Origin: Planctomycetota bacterium
GTDB taxonomy: Bacteria; Planctomycetota; PLA2
Reading direction: 5' to 3'
Length of the DNA stretch: 64,000 nucleotides
Assembly: GCA_021776735.1 (NCBI GenBank)
Contig: JAJFFH010000051.1
Location: 270,326-334,325, forward strand
Shown: positions 17,186-25,354 of the stretch, one piece after another
Position numbering within the stretch: the stretch's first letter is position 1
Layout: every line of letters starts with the position of its first letter
Program-made: the position numbers and the translations under genes
Notes under the pieces: model-generated
Database searches by the model: none
Told to the model about the DNA's origin: nothing
The model's input: only the letters and a program-made list of their open reading frames with translations

Positions 17186-19234
17186 GTGCGACCGGACCAA
17201 TGGTTGATTCTCGGCCTCGGCCTGCTGGCCGGGGCGACGCTCGCGATCGGCGCTGCGCTGTGGATCGTGCGCCGCACTCGTTCGCGCGCGCGAGCGAGCA
17301 CGCGGCGGGCGCGGATCTTCGAGCGCGCGCAGGAGATGGTGCGGGTCGGAAACTGGGAGTGGGATCTCGACACGGACCAGTGCCGCGGGTCGGCGGAGGC
17401 CTCGCGACTGTACGGACTTCCGTCGGATGGTGGCCCCGTGTCTTCCGAACGTCTGCTCGCCTGCGTGCACCACGGCGAAAGGGACAGCATACGGACGGCG
17501 ATGCAATCGGTCCGGGACGGTGCGGGCTCGTTCGACGAGGAGTACCACGTCCAGAACGACGACGGCACGGTTCTGGCGCTTCAAGTGCGCGGGGTCGTAC
17601 GGCGCGAACGCGGCGGGCGGCGCGTCATGGTCGGTACCGTGCAAGACGTTACCGAGACGCACGCCGTGCGCCGGTCCGAAGAGCGCCTGCGGCTCCTGTT
17701 CGAGCAGTCCCCGCTGTCGATCCAGATTTTCTCGCCGGACGGCCTCGTCCTGCGCGTGAACCGGGCCTGGGAGGAGCTGTGGGGGCTCAGTGCGGACGCC
17801 CTCGACAGCTACAACGTACTGGCGGACCGCCAGCTCAAGCGGGCCGGCGTGTTGCGTTGCCTGCGGCGTGCGTTCGACGGCGAGACCGTTACGCTGCCGG
17901 AGATCGAATACGACCCGGCGAAGACTCCGGGCGTCGATGGTGGTCGCCGGCGCCGCGTCGCCGCGGACGCGTACCCGATCCTCGATCGGAGAGGCCGCGT
18001 CCGCGAGGTCGTGCTGATTCACCAGGACAGGACAGCGCGACGTGAGGCGGAGGAAGAGAATCGCCGTCTCGAGCTGCGCATCAAGGATGCCCAGCGCGAG
18101 GAGAGCCTCGGCGTGCTCGCGGGCGGCGTGGCGCACGACTTCAACAACCTGCTCGCCGGCATCCTCGGCTACGCCGAGCTGGCGCGAAAGACCGTGCCCG
18201 AGGACTCGGCCGCGGCCGACAAGATCAGCCGCATCGAGAGCAGCGCGATCCGCGCGTCGGAGCTGACCAACCAGATGCTCGCCTACACGGGCCAGGGCAA
18301 ACAGGTCGTCACGTCGGTCGATCTTTCCGCGCTCGTGCGGGAGATGACGCACCTGCTCGAGATCTCGGTGTCGAAGAGCGCGCTCATCGAGTACGACTTC
18401 GCAGACGAGCCGACGCCGCTCGTCGGCGACGCGACGCAGATTCGCCAGGTGATCATGAACCTCCTGACGAACGCGTCGGAGGCCATCGCCTCACCGTCCG
18501 GCACGATTCGCGTGAGCACAGGGCGTGTGCAGGTCGATGCGGCGTATCTTGCCGGCTGTCGGCTTGCGGACGGTCTGTCGCCGGGCGAGTATGTGTTCTG
18601 CGAAGTGTCCGACTCGGGCCGCGGCATGGACGCATCGACGCTGGAGCGAATCTTCGATCCGTTCTTCACGACCAAGTTCACCGGCCGCGGCCTCGGCCTC
18701 GCGGCCGTGCAGGGCATCGTGCGCGGGCACCGCGGCGCAATCCGCATCGACTCGCAGCCGCAGAAGGGTACGACGTTCCGCGTGGCGTTTCCGCTTGCGG
18801 CGGTCGAAGGAACGGACGGCGATGTTTTCAAGCCGGTGCCGTGGGGAACCGAGGACGCCACCGTGCTGGTGGTGGACGACGACGAGACGGTGCGCACGGT
18901 CGTGCGCGAGATGCTAGAAGGCAACGGCCTTACCGTCGTGAGCGCGGCGGATGGTGTCGAAGCTCTCGAGCTGATCGAGGCGGGCCTTGCGGCCGACCTC
19001 GTGCTGTTGGACATGACGATGCCGCGGTTGTCGGGCGCGGAAACGGCGCACGAGATGCGCGAACGCGGCTGCGAAATCCCGGTTGTCGTGATGAGCGGCT
19101 TCTCGGAAGAGGAAGCCCTCGCCCGCTTCAGCGACGACGTCCACGGATTTTTGCAAAAGCCCTTCCAGACCGTTCAGCTCGTGCACCGCGTCCGGGCGGC
19201 CCTGACTCCCCAAAAAGCCGAAGCCGACGGGTAG
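17186..19234 (+). CDS. Membrane hybrid histidine kinase (PAS-PAS-HisKA-HATPase-REC)
   Basis: 682 residues from GTG. One membrane helix (about 7-27), two PAS domains (about 45-150 with NWEWDLDTDQ; about 165-290 with SPLSIQIFSPDG), the phosphoacceptor His in GVAHDFNNLL (about residue 316), N box MNLLTNASEA, G boxes DSGRGM and GRGLGLA, then a receiver domain (VVDDDE, LLDMTMP with Asp near 609, LQKPF). Signals sensed by the PAS domains are unknown. No separate response regulator lies nearby. Two copies of the 14-mer motif fall in the first PAS domain and in the linker before the receiver. Confidence 0.93.
   Translation: MRPDQWLILGLGLLAGATLAIGAALWIVRRTRSRARASTRRARIFERAQEMVRVGNWEWDLDTDQCRGSAEASRLYGLPSDGGPVSSERLLACVHHGERDSIRTAMQSVRDGAGSFDEEYHVQNDDGTVLALQVRGVVRRERGGRRVMVGTVQDVTETHAVRRSEERLRLLFEQSPLSIQIFSPDGLVLRVNRAWEELWGLSADALDSYNVLADRQLKRAGVLRCLRRAFDGETVTLPEIEYDPAKTPGVDGGRRRRVAADAYPILDRRGRVREVVLIHQDRTARREAEEENRRLELRIKDAQREESLGVLAGGVAHDFNNLLAGILGYAELARKTVPEDSAAADKISRIESSAIRASELTNQMLAYTGQGKQVVTSVDLSALVREMTHLLEISVSKSALIEYDFADEPTPLVGDATQIRQVIMNLLTNASEAIASPSGTIRVSTGRVQVDAAYLAGCRLADGLSPGEYVFCEVSDSGRGMDASTLERIFDPFFTTKFTGRGLGLAAVQGIVRGHRGAIRIDSQPQKGTTFRVAFPLAAVEGTDGDVFKPVPWGTEDATVLVVDDDETVRTVVREMLEGNGLTVVSAADGVEALELIEAGLAADLVLLDMTMPRLSGAETAHEMRERGCEIPVVVMSGFSEEEALARFSDDVHGFLQKPFQTVQLVHRVRAALTPQKAEADG
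17491..17504 (+). repeat. Dispersed 14-mer motif, one mismatch
   Basis: ACGGACGGCGATGC after AGCAT, encoding SIRTAMQ in a PAS domain. Confidence 0.75.
18812..18825 (+). repeat. Dispersed 14-mer motif, exact copy
   Basis: ACGGACGGCGATGT encoding GTDGDVF in the linker between ATPase and receiver domains of the histidine kinase. Confidence 0.9.
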
Positions 19235-19317
19235 TCCTGATGGTCACTCGGCCACCCGGTGCCCGTGACCGTTCATGTGCCGTCAGGCGCAATACGGACC
19301 CGAACCCGAGTCTGCGG

Positions 19318-19331
19318 GCATCGCCGTCCGT
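19318..19331 (-). repeat. Dispersed 14-mer motif, one mismatch
   Basis: Minus strand ACGGACGGCGATGC, 13 bp after the stop of the comB-like gene, in the direction of its transcription. Confidence 0.75.
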
Positions 19332-19344
19332 TCCTGACTTCGAA

Positions 19345-20088
19345 TCAGTTCGTTTTCAGCACGCCGTTGTGCCAGGTCGGGACCGCATCGTAGGCGTCCA
19401 GTTTGCCGGCGTGTTCGGGGTCTTCCGGAAAGCCGATCTCGCGGAGCTCGCGGCCGCCCGCGCAGTCCCGGATCAGGTTCGGGACCTCGTCGCGCTGGGC
19501 CCGAAAGGCCGCGGCGCAGGCTCTCGCTTCCGGGGACAGGTCCGGGCTGTCGGCGGGTAGTTCGAGGGCGTGCAGGATTGCGCCCGCGCCCAGGTAGTCT
19601 TCGAGGGCGAAGCGGATCGTGTCGTCGTCTTTCCAGCGTTCGCCGCAGGCGATGACCGTGACCGGTCCCCGGTGGTTGCGGACGCGGTCGGCGGTGGCGG
19701 TTGCGTTGACGAGAGCGCCCACGAACAGCGCGGGGACCCCCGCGCCGTAGCGACTGCATGTCGCGCCGTTCGGGGAGGGGAGGACGACGCGCGTGGTGGC
19801 GCTGGCGGCGAGGTGGCTGGCCGGCGACAGCGAGAACCGGCCGTGCTCGGGCACGCCGTGGCGCGGGACGGCGATTTCGGCGTCGTACTCGGCGGCCAGG
19901 GCGTGCTTGTCGTCGGTCCTGGCGCAGGGGATGACGGTGCCGCCCCGCGCGCCCGCGGTGACCGTGGCGGTCGAGAAGCTCAAGACATCGACGATGACAA
20001 GGGCGTCGCCGCGACCGGCGGCCTCGCGGGCGCCGCGCCGCCCCCAGACGAGCCGAACTCGATGGCCTTCCTGCGCATGCCAAACCAT
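19345..20088 (-). CDS. comB: 2-phosphosulfolactate phosphatase family (ComB-like)
   Basis: 247 residues starting MVWHAQEGHRVRLVWG. Family signatures are VIVDVLSFSTATVTA, VVLPSPNGATCSR, VGALVNATATA and VIACGERWKDDDTIRFALED. ComB removes phosphate from 2-phosphosulfolactate in coenzyme M synthesis; in bacteria it often occurs alone and its true substrate is unclear, as here, with no other coenzyme M gene visible. It is transcribed toward the histidine kinase gene. The start was chosen by homology; the frame is open further upstream with no family similarity. Confidence 0.85.
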   Translation of the reverse strand: MVWHAQEGHRVRLVWGRRGAREAAGRGDALVIVDVLSFSTATVTAGARGGTVIPCARTDDKHALAAEYDAEIAVPRHGVPEHGRFSLSPASHLAASATTRVVLPSPNGATCSRYGAGVPALFVGALVNATATADRVRNHRGPVTVIACGERWKDDDTIRFALEDYLGAGAILHALELPADSPDLSPEARACAAAFRAQRDEVPNLIRDCAGGRELREIGFPEDPEHAGKLDAYDAVPTWHNGVLKTN

Positions 20089-20211
20089 GGTGGGCGCAAG
20101 GATACCTTGCGTCTTGGGTCGAACGCGAGCGACCTCGCTACCGCCAGCCGAAGCCGGGCGACTTTTCAGGCCGAGTCTCTGCATCGGGCCGGGTAGAGTG
20201 GGCGGTTCAAG

Positions 20212-23200
20212 ATGGCTGCGGCTCGCCGACCGAGAGAGTATTTCTATGCGGAAGTGTTCCGTCTGCCGCCGATGCGCGGACGGCCGGACCACTACACCCT
20301 GCTCGGGCTGCGCTACTTCGAGAAGGACCGCGACGCGATCCTGCGTGCGGTGATGGAGCGGACGGCGCTTCTCGAGGCGTGCGACGCGGAGCCGCGCCCC
20401 GCCTACAAGAAGGTGCTCGAGCAGTTGCGGACGGAAGTCCGGGAGGCGCAACTCACGCTGCTCGACGAGAAGCGGCGGGCGAAGTACGACGCGTCACTGA
20501 TCGGGGCGAGCGAGAACGCGGAGCGGAGCGACGAGGACGACGAACTCGAACTCCCGCCGGGGACGATGTTCGCCGACCGGTACCGGATCATGACCGAGGT
20601 CCGGCGCGGCGCCCTCGGCGTGGTCTACGAGGCGATGGACAAGAACCTGCGCTCGAAGGTGCACCTGAGCGTCCTGCGCCCGAAGCTCTCGCTGGATCGC
20701 CGCCAACGTCGTCCCGTCGCCAACGCCGCGCGCACCATGGCGCTGCTCGACCACGCAAGTCTCGTCAAGGCAGACGAGGTCGGCGACTCCGGCGGGCTGC
20801 TCTTTCTGCGCACGCGCGCGGTCGAAGGCCGCGACCTCGGCGAGGCGATCTCGGCCACACCGCACGGCCGGTTCGAGCCGGAAGAGGCGCGTCGTGTCGC
20901 ACGCGCCCTCGCGGGCGCGCTCGTGAACCTGCACGACAGCGGCGCCCACCACGGCGACCTGCGCCCGGGCACGGTCACGCTCGACGACACGGGGCGCGTG
21001 CTGGTCACGGACACGGCGGTCGCGCGGGCCGTTGCCGACGCGGGCGGGAAGGCGCCGACACGCTATCGCGAGCCGGAGGACGAAGCCTCGACCGCGGGCG
21101 ACCTGTTCGCGCTCGGTGCGCTCCTGTACCTGATGCTGTCGGGCGAGCCCCCGTTCCCCGCGGGTGCCCGCAAGCGCGCCGCAAAACCCCTGCCCGACCA
21201 CGTGCCCGCGGATCTCGCGCAGATCACGATGCGCCTGCTCGCCCGCGACCCGGAGCAGCGACCGTCCGCGGAGAAGATGCGCGACCAGCTCACCCGGGCG
21301 GGCGCCGCGCGCACGCGAACGCTCGTGTTCTGGGCCATCGGTGCCGTCGTCCTCGTGGCGGCGCTGGCCGCGTATCTCGCGGGACGCGGCGACAGCGAGG
21401 GCGAGTCCGTCCGCGCCGGCGTCACCGAGAACGCCTACAAGCTGATCGTGCAGCGGCGGTTCGACGACGCGATCGCCCTGCTCCAAAAAGCCCGCGACGC
21501 CGACCCCGCAAACCAGTCGCTGGTGGGACCGCTGGCGACCGCGTATGAGCGCAAAGCTGAAAAAGAGCAGACGGACGGCGATGTCCGTGCGGCGCAGGTC
21601 TTTTTTTCCAAGGCGCAACGCCTGGAGCCGAGTGCGGAGCGCGGGCGAGCGCTGGAAGGAGCACGGCGCGCTTCGTATGCGCTCTTGGAAGCGGTGCGCG
21701 TGAAGCTGCCCGCGGTTGCCGCCAAGCCGCAGTTGCGCGTGTCCGACCACAAGGGCATCGCCGTCCGTCTGCTTTTTTCCGGAAAGCCCGACCAGGTGCC
21801 GGGAGGAACGGACGGCGATGTCTTTCGGCTCCTCGGACTCGATGAAGGCACGCACGAAGTCGAGATCGTCTTGTCCGATGCGGCGAGCAACGAGCGCCGC
21901 GTCAAGCGCACGGTTGTCGTCGACCGAACGCCGCCCGAGGCCGTGATTCTCGAGCCGGCGGACGGCGCGGTGCTGCGCAACGGGGCCGTGAAAGTCGTCG
22001 TGCAGGTGAGCGACAAGAATCCGCCGGCGCGGATCGATGTGCGCGGGCGGCCGATCGACTTGCTTGAGTCACCCGCATCATCCGAGTCGCCCGACAGGCG
22101 TGCGTCCGATGTCTTTCGGCTTGCGGACGGGGCGCACGAGATCGCCGTGACCGTGCGTGACCGGGCGGGGCACGAAGTGCGCGTGTCGCGGCGCGTTGTC
22201 GTCGATACGCGTGGACCGCAGCTCGAGCTCGCCGCCGAGCGTCTTGTGACGCGGGACGGGCGGATTGTGGTTCGCGGGCGTGCGTACGGCCAGGTGGCGA
22301 GCGTGACCATGGGCGGCAAGCCGGTCAAGCGGGCCGCGGACGGTTCGTTCGCGCACGAGACGCGAGCGGCGGCGGGTCAGCTTGCGGTCGTTGCAGTGGG
22401 GCCGACGGGTCTCAAGCGGAAGATGACCGTTGAGGTCGTCCACGACGCCGCGTCGCCCGAGGTCAAGGTTCGCTGGCCGCGCCGGGATTCGCGCGGCACG
22501 CTCCTGTACGGCGCGCGCGAGATGGATCGCAGGGCGTTCGTCCTGCCGCTGCTGGTGACCGATGCCACCGCGACGACGTTACATCCAAAGAACGGCCGTA
22601 TCGACGGCACCAACTGGATCTTGCCGGCGCTGGAGGGGCGCATCAGCGCGCGCCTGGTCGTGCGCGACGAGGCCGGCAACGAGACGACTCTGGCGGTGGC
22701 GACCGAGGGGCACCGGGCGCGTCCGCGGCTTGACGTGCGCGCGCCGGCCGGCACCCACTGGAAGGATCGCGACGTCGTCTTGCAGGTCGACGCCGACGAG
22801 TCCCTGTTTGTTCAGGGGCGTCCCGCCGAACCCGGGCGCGTCGAGTTGACACTGGCCGAGGGCGGGCATGTCCTGTCGGTACGCGCGGTCGATCGTTGGG
22901 GCAACGAGACGGCGTGGACGCGGCGTGTCGTGATCGACCTGACGCCGCCGCAGGTGACGCTCGTCGGCGAAGCGGAACGCGGCATCGGAAAGCAGATCAT
23001 CGAACTCGAGGCCAACGAGGCGCTGAGCGAGATCGTCTGTTTCGCGAATTCGTGGCCCGTCAAGGGTCGCAGCGTCAAGGTCAAGGTCGATCTGCGCCCG
23101 GGGCGCACGCACCTCACGATCAAGGCGAAAGACCTCGCCGGCAACTTGGCGCAGCTCAAGCTTCCGCTTGTTGTTCGCAACCGCGTGCTTGTGCTCGGGG

Positions 23201-23805
23201 GCGGCGGCGCGCTCCGCATCGACCTGCCCAAGAGTCTGTCGCTCGACGAGTTCACGATCGAGTGCTGGGTGCGCGGCACGACACCGGTCGGGACGCGCGG
23301 CGTGGTGTCGAACTACCTCGACTCCGACTTTGCGTTGATGTGGTGCGGCGCGCGCAGCCGCGTCCCGTACGCGGTCTGGGCCGGCGAGAAGAGCGGCCGC
23401 CTCGACGCGCAGATCAAGAAGGAATGGAACTGGTCGGAGTGGGTCCACCTGGCGCTCTGCTGGGACGGCCGTCGCGTGAAGTTCTACGTCAACGGCAGCC
23501 TGCAGAAGTCCGTCCCGTTCACGGAGGCGCTCAAGCAGCGCCACGGCCCGCTCTGGATAGGCTGCGACGCGGGCACCCGCGCGCCGCGCTATCACTTCGT
23601 CGGTGCGCTCGACGAGGTCCGCCTGTCCAGCGTCAACCGCTATCCGCGCCCGGTGCGCCCCAAGCGGTACCTGAAGGCGGACAGCCACACGGTTTTCCTG
23701 CACCGCTTTGATCGCCGCGACGGCGACAAGTTCCTCGACGAGTCCAAGAACGGCTTCCATGCCAAGGTCGTAGGCAAGGTCAAGCTGGTCGCCGAGGAGC
23801 GCTGA
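20212..23805 (+). CDS. Membrane pseudokinase with J-like N-terminus, Ig-like repeats and LamG domain
   Basis: 1197 residues. N-terminal planctomycete kinase-associated J-like domain (about 20-100). Kinase fold at about 120-365 but with key residues altered: the VAxK lysine region reads KVHLSVLRPK, the catalytic loop HGDLRPGTV lacks the Asn, and DFG is DTA. This predicts an inactive kinase. A membrane helix follows (about 375-395, LVFWAIGAVVLVAALAAYLA), a TPR-like stretch (about 405-480), several Ig-like repeats (VVVDRTPPEAVILEP, VVVDTRGPQLEL, VVIDLTPPQVTLVGE) and a concanavalin/LamG-type domain (about 1000-1150). The outside half may bind carbohydrate. Three 14-mer motifs fall in linker and first Ig-like repeat. 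Confidence 0.82.
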   Translation: MAAARRPREYFYAEVFRLPPMRGRPDHYTLLGLRYFEKDRDAILRAVMERTALLEACDAEPRPAYKKVLEQLRTEVREAQLTLLDEKRRAKYDASLIGASENAERSDEDDELELPPGTMFADRYRIMTEVRRGALGVVYEAMDKNLRSKVHLSVLRPKLSLDRRQRRPVANAARTMALLDHASLVKADEVGDSGGLLFLRTRAVEGRDLGEAISATPHGRFEPEEARRVARALAGALVNLHDSGAHHGDLRPGTVTLDDTGRVLVTDTAVARAVADAGGKAPTRYREPEDEASTAGDLFALGALLYLMLSGEPPFPAGARKRAAKPLPDHVPADLAQITMRLLARDPEQRPSAEKMRDQLTRAGAARTRTLVFWAIGAVVLVAALAAYLAGRGDSEGESVRAGVTENAYKLIVQRRFDDAIALLQKARDADPANQSLVGPLATAYERKAEKEQTDGDVRAAQVFFSKAQRLEPSAERGRALEGARRASYALLEAVRVKLPAVAAKPQLRVSDHKGIAVRLLFSGKPDQVPGGTDGDVFRLLGLDEGTHEVEIVLSDAASNERRVKRTVVVDRTPPEAVILEPADGAVLRNGAVKVVVQVSDKNPPARIDVRGRPIDLLESPASSESPDRRASDVFRLADGAHEIAVTVRDRAGHEVRVSRRVVVDTRGPQLELAAERLVTRDGRIVVRGRAYGQVASVTMGGKPVKRAADGSFAHETRAAAGQLAVVAVGPTGLKRKMTVEVVHDAASPEVKVRWPRRDSRGTLLYGAREMDRRAFVLPLLVTDATATTLHPKNGRIDGTNWILPALEGRISARLVVRDEAGNETTLAVATEGHRARPRLDVRAPAGTHWKDRDVVLQVDADESLFVQGRPAEPGRVELTLAEGGHVLSVRAVDRWGNETAWTRRVVIDLTPPQVTLVGEAERGIGKQIIELEANEALSEIVCFANSWPVKGRSVKVKVDLRPGRTHLTIKAKDLAGNLAQLKLPLVVRNRVLVLGGGGALRIDLPKSLSLDEFTIECWVRGTTPVGTRGVVSNYLDSDFALMWCGARSRVPYAVWAGEKSGRLDAQIKKEWNWSEWVHLALCWDGRRVKFYVNGSLQKSVPFTEALKQRHGPLWIGCDAGTRAPRYHFVGALDEVRLSSVNRYPRPVRPKRYLKADSHTVFLHRFDRRDGDKFLDESKNGFHAKVVGKVKLVAEER
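21571..21584 (+). repeat. Dispersed 14-mer motif, exact copy
   Basis: ACGGACGGCGATGT after AGCAG, encoding EQTDGDV in the TPR-like part of the pseudokinase. Confidence 0.9.
21755..21768 (-). repeat. Dispersed 14-mer motif, one mismatch
   Basis: GCATCGCCGTCCGT followed by CTGCT, encoding GIAVRLL. It is the left arm of an inverted pair with 21808; arm starts are 53 bp apart. Confidence 0.8.
21808..21821 (+). repeat. Dispersed 14-mer motif, exact copy
   Basis: ACGGACGGCGATGT encoding GTDGDVF; right arm of the 67-bp inverted pair that begins at 21755. Confidence 0.9.
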
Positions 23806-24017
23806 ACGCGCTGTCTACGAGAGGTACCAGGGGCCATCGCGCTCCGCGACGGCAGTGAACTCGTTTCACGAGCAAAGTATACCTGTTTGTCCGCTTGCCA
23901 TGGTCCGCGGCGTGGTTCGGTGGGTGCTCGATAGGTATCGTCGTCCGTCCCTGCCTCGGTGGTTCGCCCGTTCCGGGACATCACGTTCGAAAACCCGCTT
24001 GTTTGGTCTGACTCGTT

Positions 24018-25028
24018 GTGGAGGATGGGCCGATCGGCATGAAAGAAGTTGCGCTGGATCTGGGCACGTATGAGGCCTATCGGCTGCCCACGGGCTGCGG
24101 TGCCTGGCGTTACAAAAAGCCGCTTCCGCTGACCACCGACGGCCATCTTCGGATTTGTGCGGTCGGGGTGGGGGCGGCGTTTTCGCAGCGAATGCGCCAG
24201 AGCAACTTCATCGTGAGCAAGGGCGAGACGACGGTCTTTGTCGATCTGGGAACCCATGCCACCGCCAGGCTCGCCGAGTTCGGAGTGACCTGCCACAACA
24301 TCCGGAACCTCATCGTGACCCACTCCCACGCGGATCACATCGGCGGCCTTGAGGAGCTGGCGCTGAAGCGGCGCTACGAGGCTCCGGCGATCGAGGTTCC
24401 GCGCGCCGAGGGCGAGTCCGTCGAGGAGCACCTGGAGCGGATGGCCGAGGCGCGCCGGAGCGGCCGGTTCCGGCCGGTGCTCTACGTTCCGGATTTTTAC
24501 GCGCGCGAGCTGTGGGAGTGGTCGTTGCGCGGTGGGCTGGCGTTTTCCGAGGAGGTCGAGCACAAGGGCCCCGAAGGCGGGATGAAGCTCGATCACTTCT
24601 TCCACATCGTGTCGCCGACCGACCGCGACGACGACGAGATCTGGTCTTGGCGCATCGATATCGGCGGTATCCGGTTCCTGACGTTCGTGACCCGCCACGT
24701 CCCCGACGCCGCGAGCCCGAACTCGCCGCGGATGTACTCGATCGGCATGGTGATCGACGAGCGCCTGTACATCTCCGGTGACACCCAGTTCGACCCGCGC
24801 CCGGTCGAGAAGTTCGGCCGCGGCTGCGAGGTTCTGTTCCATGACGCGCAGCACTTCCCCGGTGGGGTCCACGCCTACTACGGCAAGCTGAAGACGCTGC
24901 CGGACGAGATCCGCAAGAAGATGTGGCTCTACCACCTGAGCGACGGCATGCTGGACATCGACGTGCAGGCGGACGGCTTCGGCGGGTTCTTGAAGCCCTT
25001 GCCGACGGTGTACGACTTTACGCAGTAG
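24018..25028 (+). CDS. Metallo-beta-lactamase-fold protein
   Basis: 336 residues from ATG at 24018; an ATG at 24039 (MKEVALDLG) is equally possible and neither has a strong ribosome site. Metal-binding motif VTHSHADHIGG, later GDTQFDPRP and HDAQHF ligands, and a C-terminal YHLSDG. The order fits RNase Z-like and related beta-CASP-less hydrolases, but a long insert (about 115-200, acidic and Arg-rich) sets it apart. It is cytoplasmic; substrate unknown. It stands alone between two large genes and is followed by a cluster of hairpins. Confidence 0.82.
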   Translation: MEDGPIGMKEVALDLGTYEAYRLPTGCGAWRYKKPLPLTTDGHLRICAVGVGAAFSQRMRQSNFIVSKGETTVFVDLGTHATARLAEFGVTCHNIRNLIVTHSHADHIGGLEELALKRRYEAPAIEVPRAEGESVEEHLERMAEARRSGRFRPVLYVPDFYARELWEWSLRGGLAFSEEVEHKGPEGGMKLDHFFHIVSPTDRDDDEIWSWRIDIGGIRFLTFVTRHVPDAASPNSPRMYSIGMVIDERLYISGDTQFDPRPVEKFGRGCEVLFHDAQHFPGGVHAYYGKLKTLPDEIRKKMWLYHLSDGMLDIDVQADGFGGFLKPLPTVYDFTQ

Positions 25029-25039
25029 CGAGGAAGCGT

Positions 25040-25053
25040 ACGGACGGCGATAC
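25040..25053 (+). repeat. Dispersed 14-mer motif, two mismatches
   Basis: ACGGACGGCGATAC after AGCGT, 11 bp past the stop of the 24018 gene and in its direction. Confidence 0.65.
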
Positions 25054-25059
25054 CGCCTG

Positions 25060-25088
25060 CGAAAATCGCCCCCAGGGGGCGATTTTCG
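25060..25088. terminator. Perfect 29-bp palindromic hairpin
   Basis: CGAAAATCGCCCCC, one A, then its exact complement: a 14-bp stem with T-run ends on both strands, so it can terminate transcription from either side of this convergent gap (25029-25354). No gene lies in the gap. Confidence 0.7.
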
Positions 25089-25093
25089 TTAGC

Positions 25094-25114
25094 TGCGGGG
25101 CCTCCGGCCCCGCA
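25094..25114. terminator. GC-rich hairpin
   Basis: TGCGGGGCC-TCC-GGCCCCGCA, a 9-bp perfect stem directly after the 25060 palindrome, in the same convergent gap. Confidence 0.5.
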
Positions 25115-25298
25115 GGCGCCGCCGCCCGAATGACGGCGGCCCCAGGAAGCGCCAGGTGTGCTAACGGCTGCCCGGCAATCCAAAGGCCCATCCACACAAC
25201 AGCCAGCGCCAAAAGCAACAGGACAACCCCGACAGCCGTCCAGAAAGCCGCGCCGGGGCCGTCCTCGGCGAACCGGCATAGCCGGTTCGCGCCTTAAC

Positions 25299-25321
25299 AA
25301 GAATCCGCGCAGCGGATTCTT
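25299..25321. terminator. Hairpin of the TAAC-AGAATC family
   Basis: AAGAATCCGC-GCA-GCGGATTCTT, a 10-bp stem. The flanks (TTAAC before, GCAGCGTCC after) match another hairpin at 54249-54269, so this is a repeated terminator-like unit. It lies 34 bp past the stop of the minus-strand cyclase gene. A smaller hairpin (AACCGGC-ATA-GCCGGTT, 25271-25287) is adjacent. Confidence 0.6.
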
Positions 25322-25354
25322 GCAGCGTCCATTCGCACTCGCCCGCGCGTGCCG

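Noticed and set aside
19864..19877. CGGGACGGCGATTT and similar partial matches (27728, 35683, 50291, 50748)
   Set aside because: Three or more differences from the consensus and no AGC extension; such matches are expected by chance in GC-rich coding DNA.
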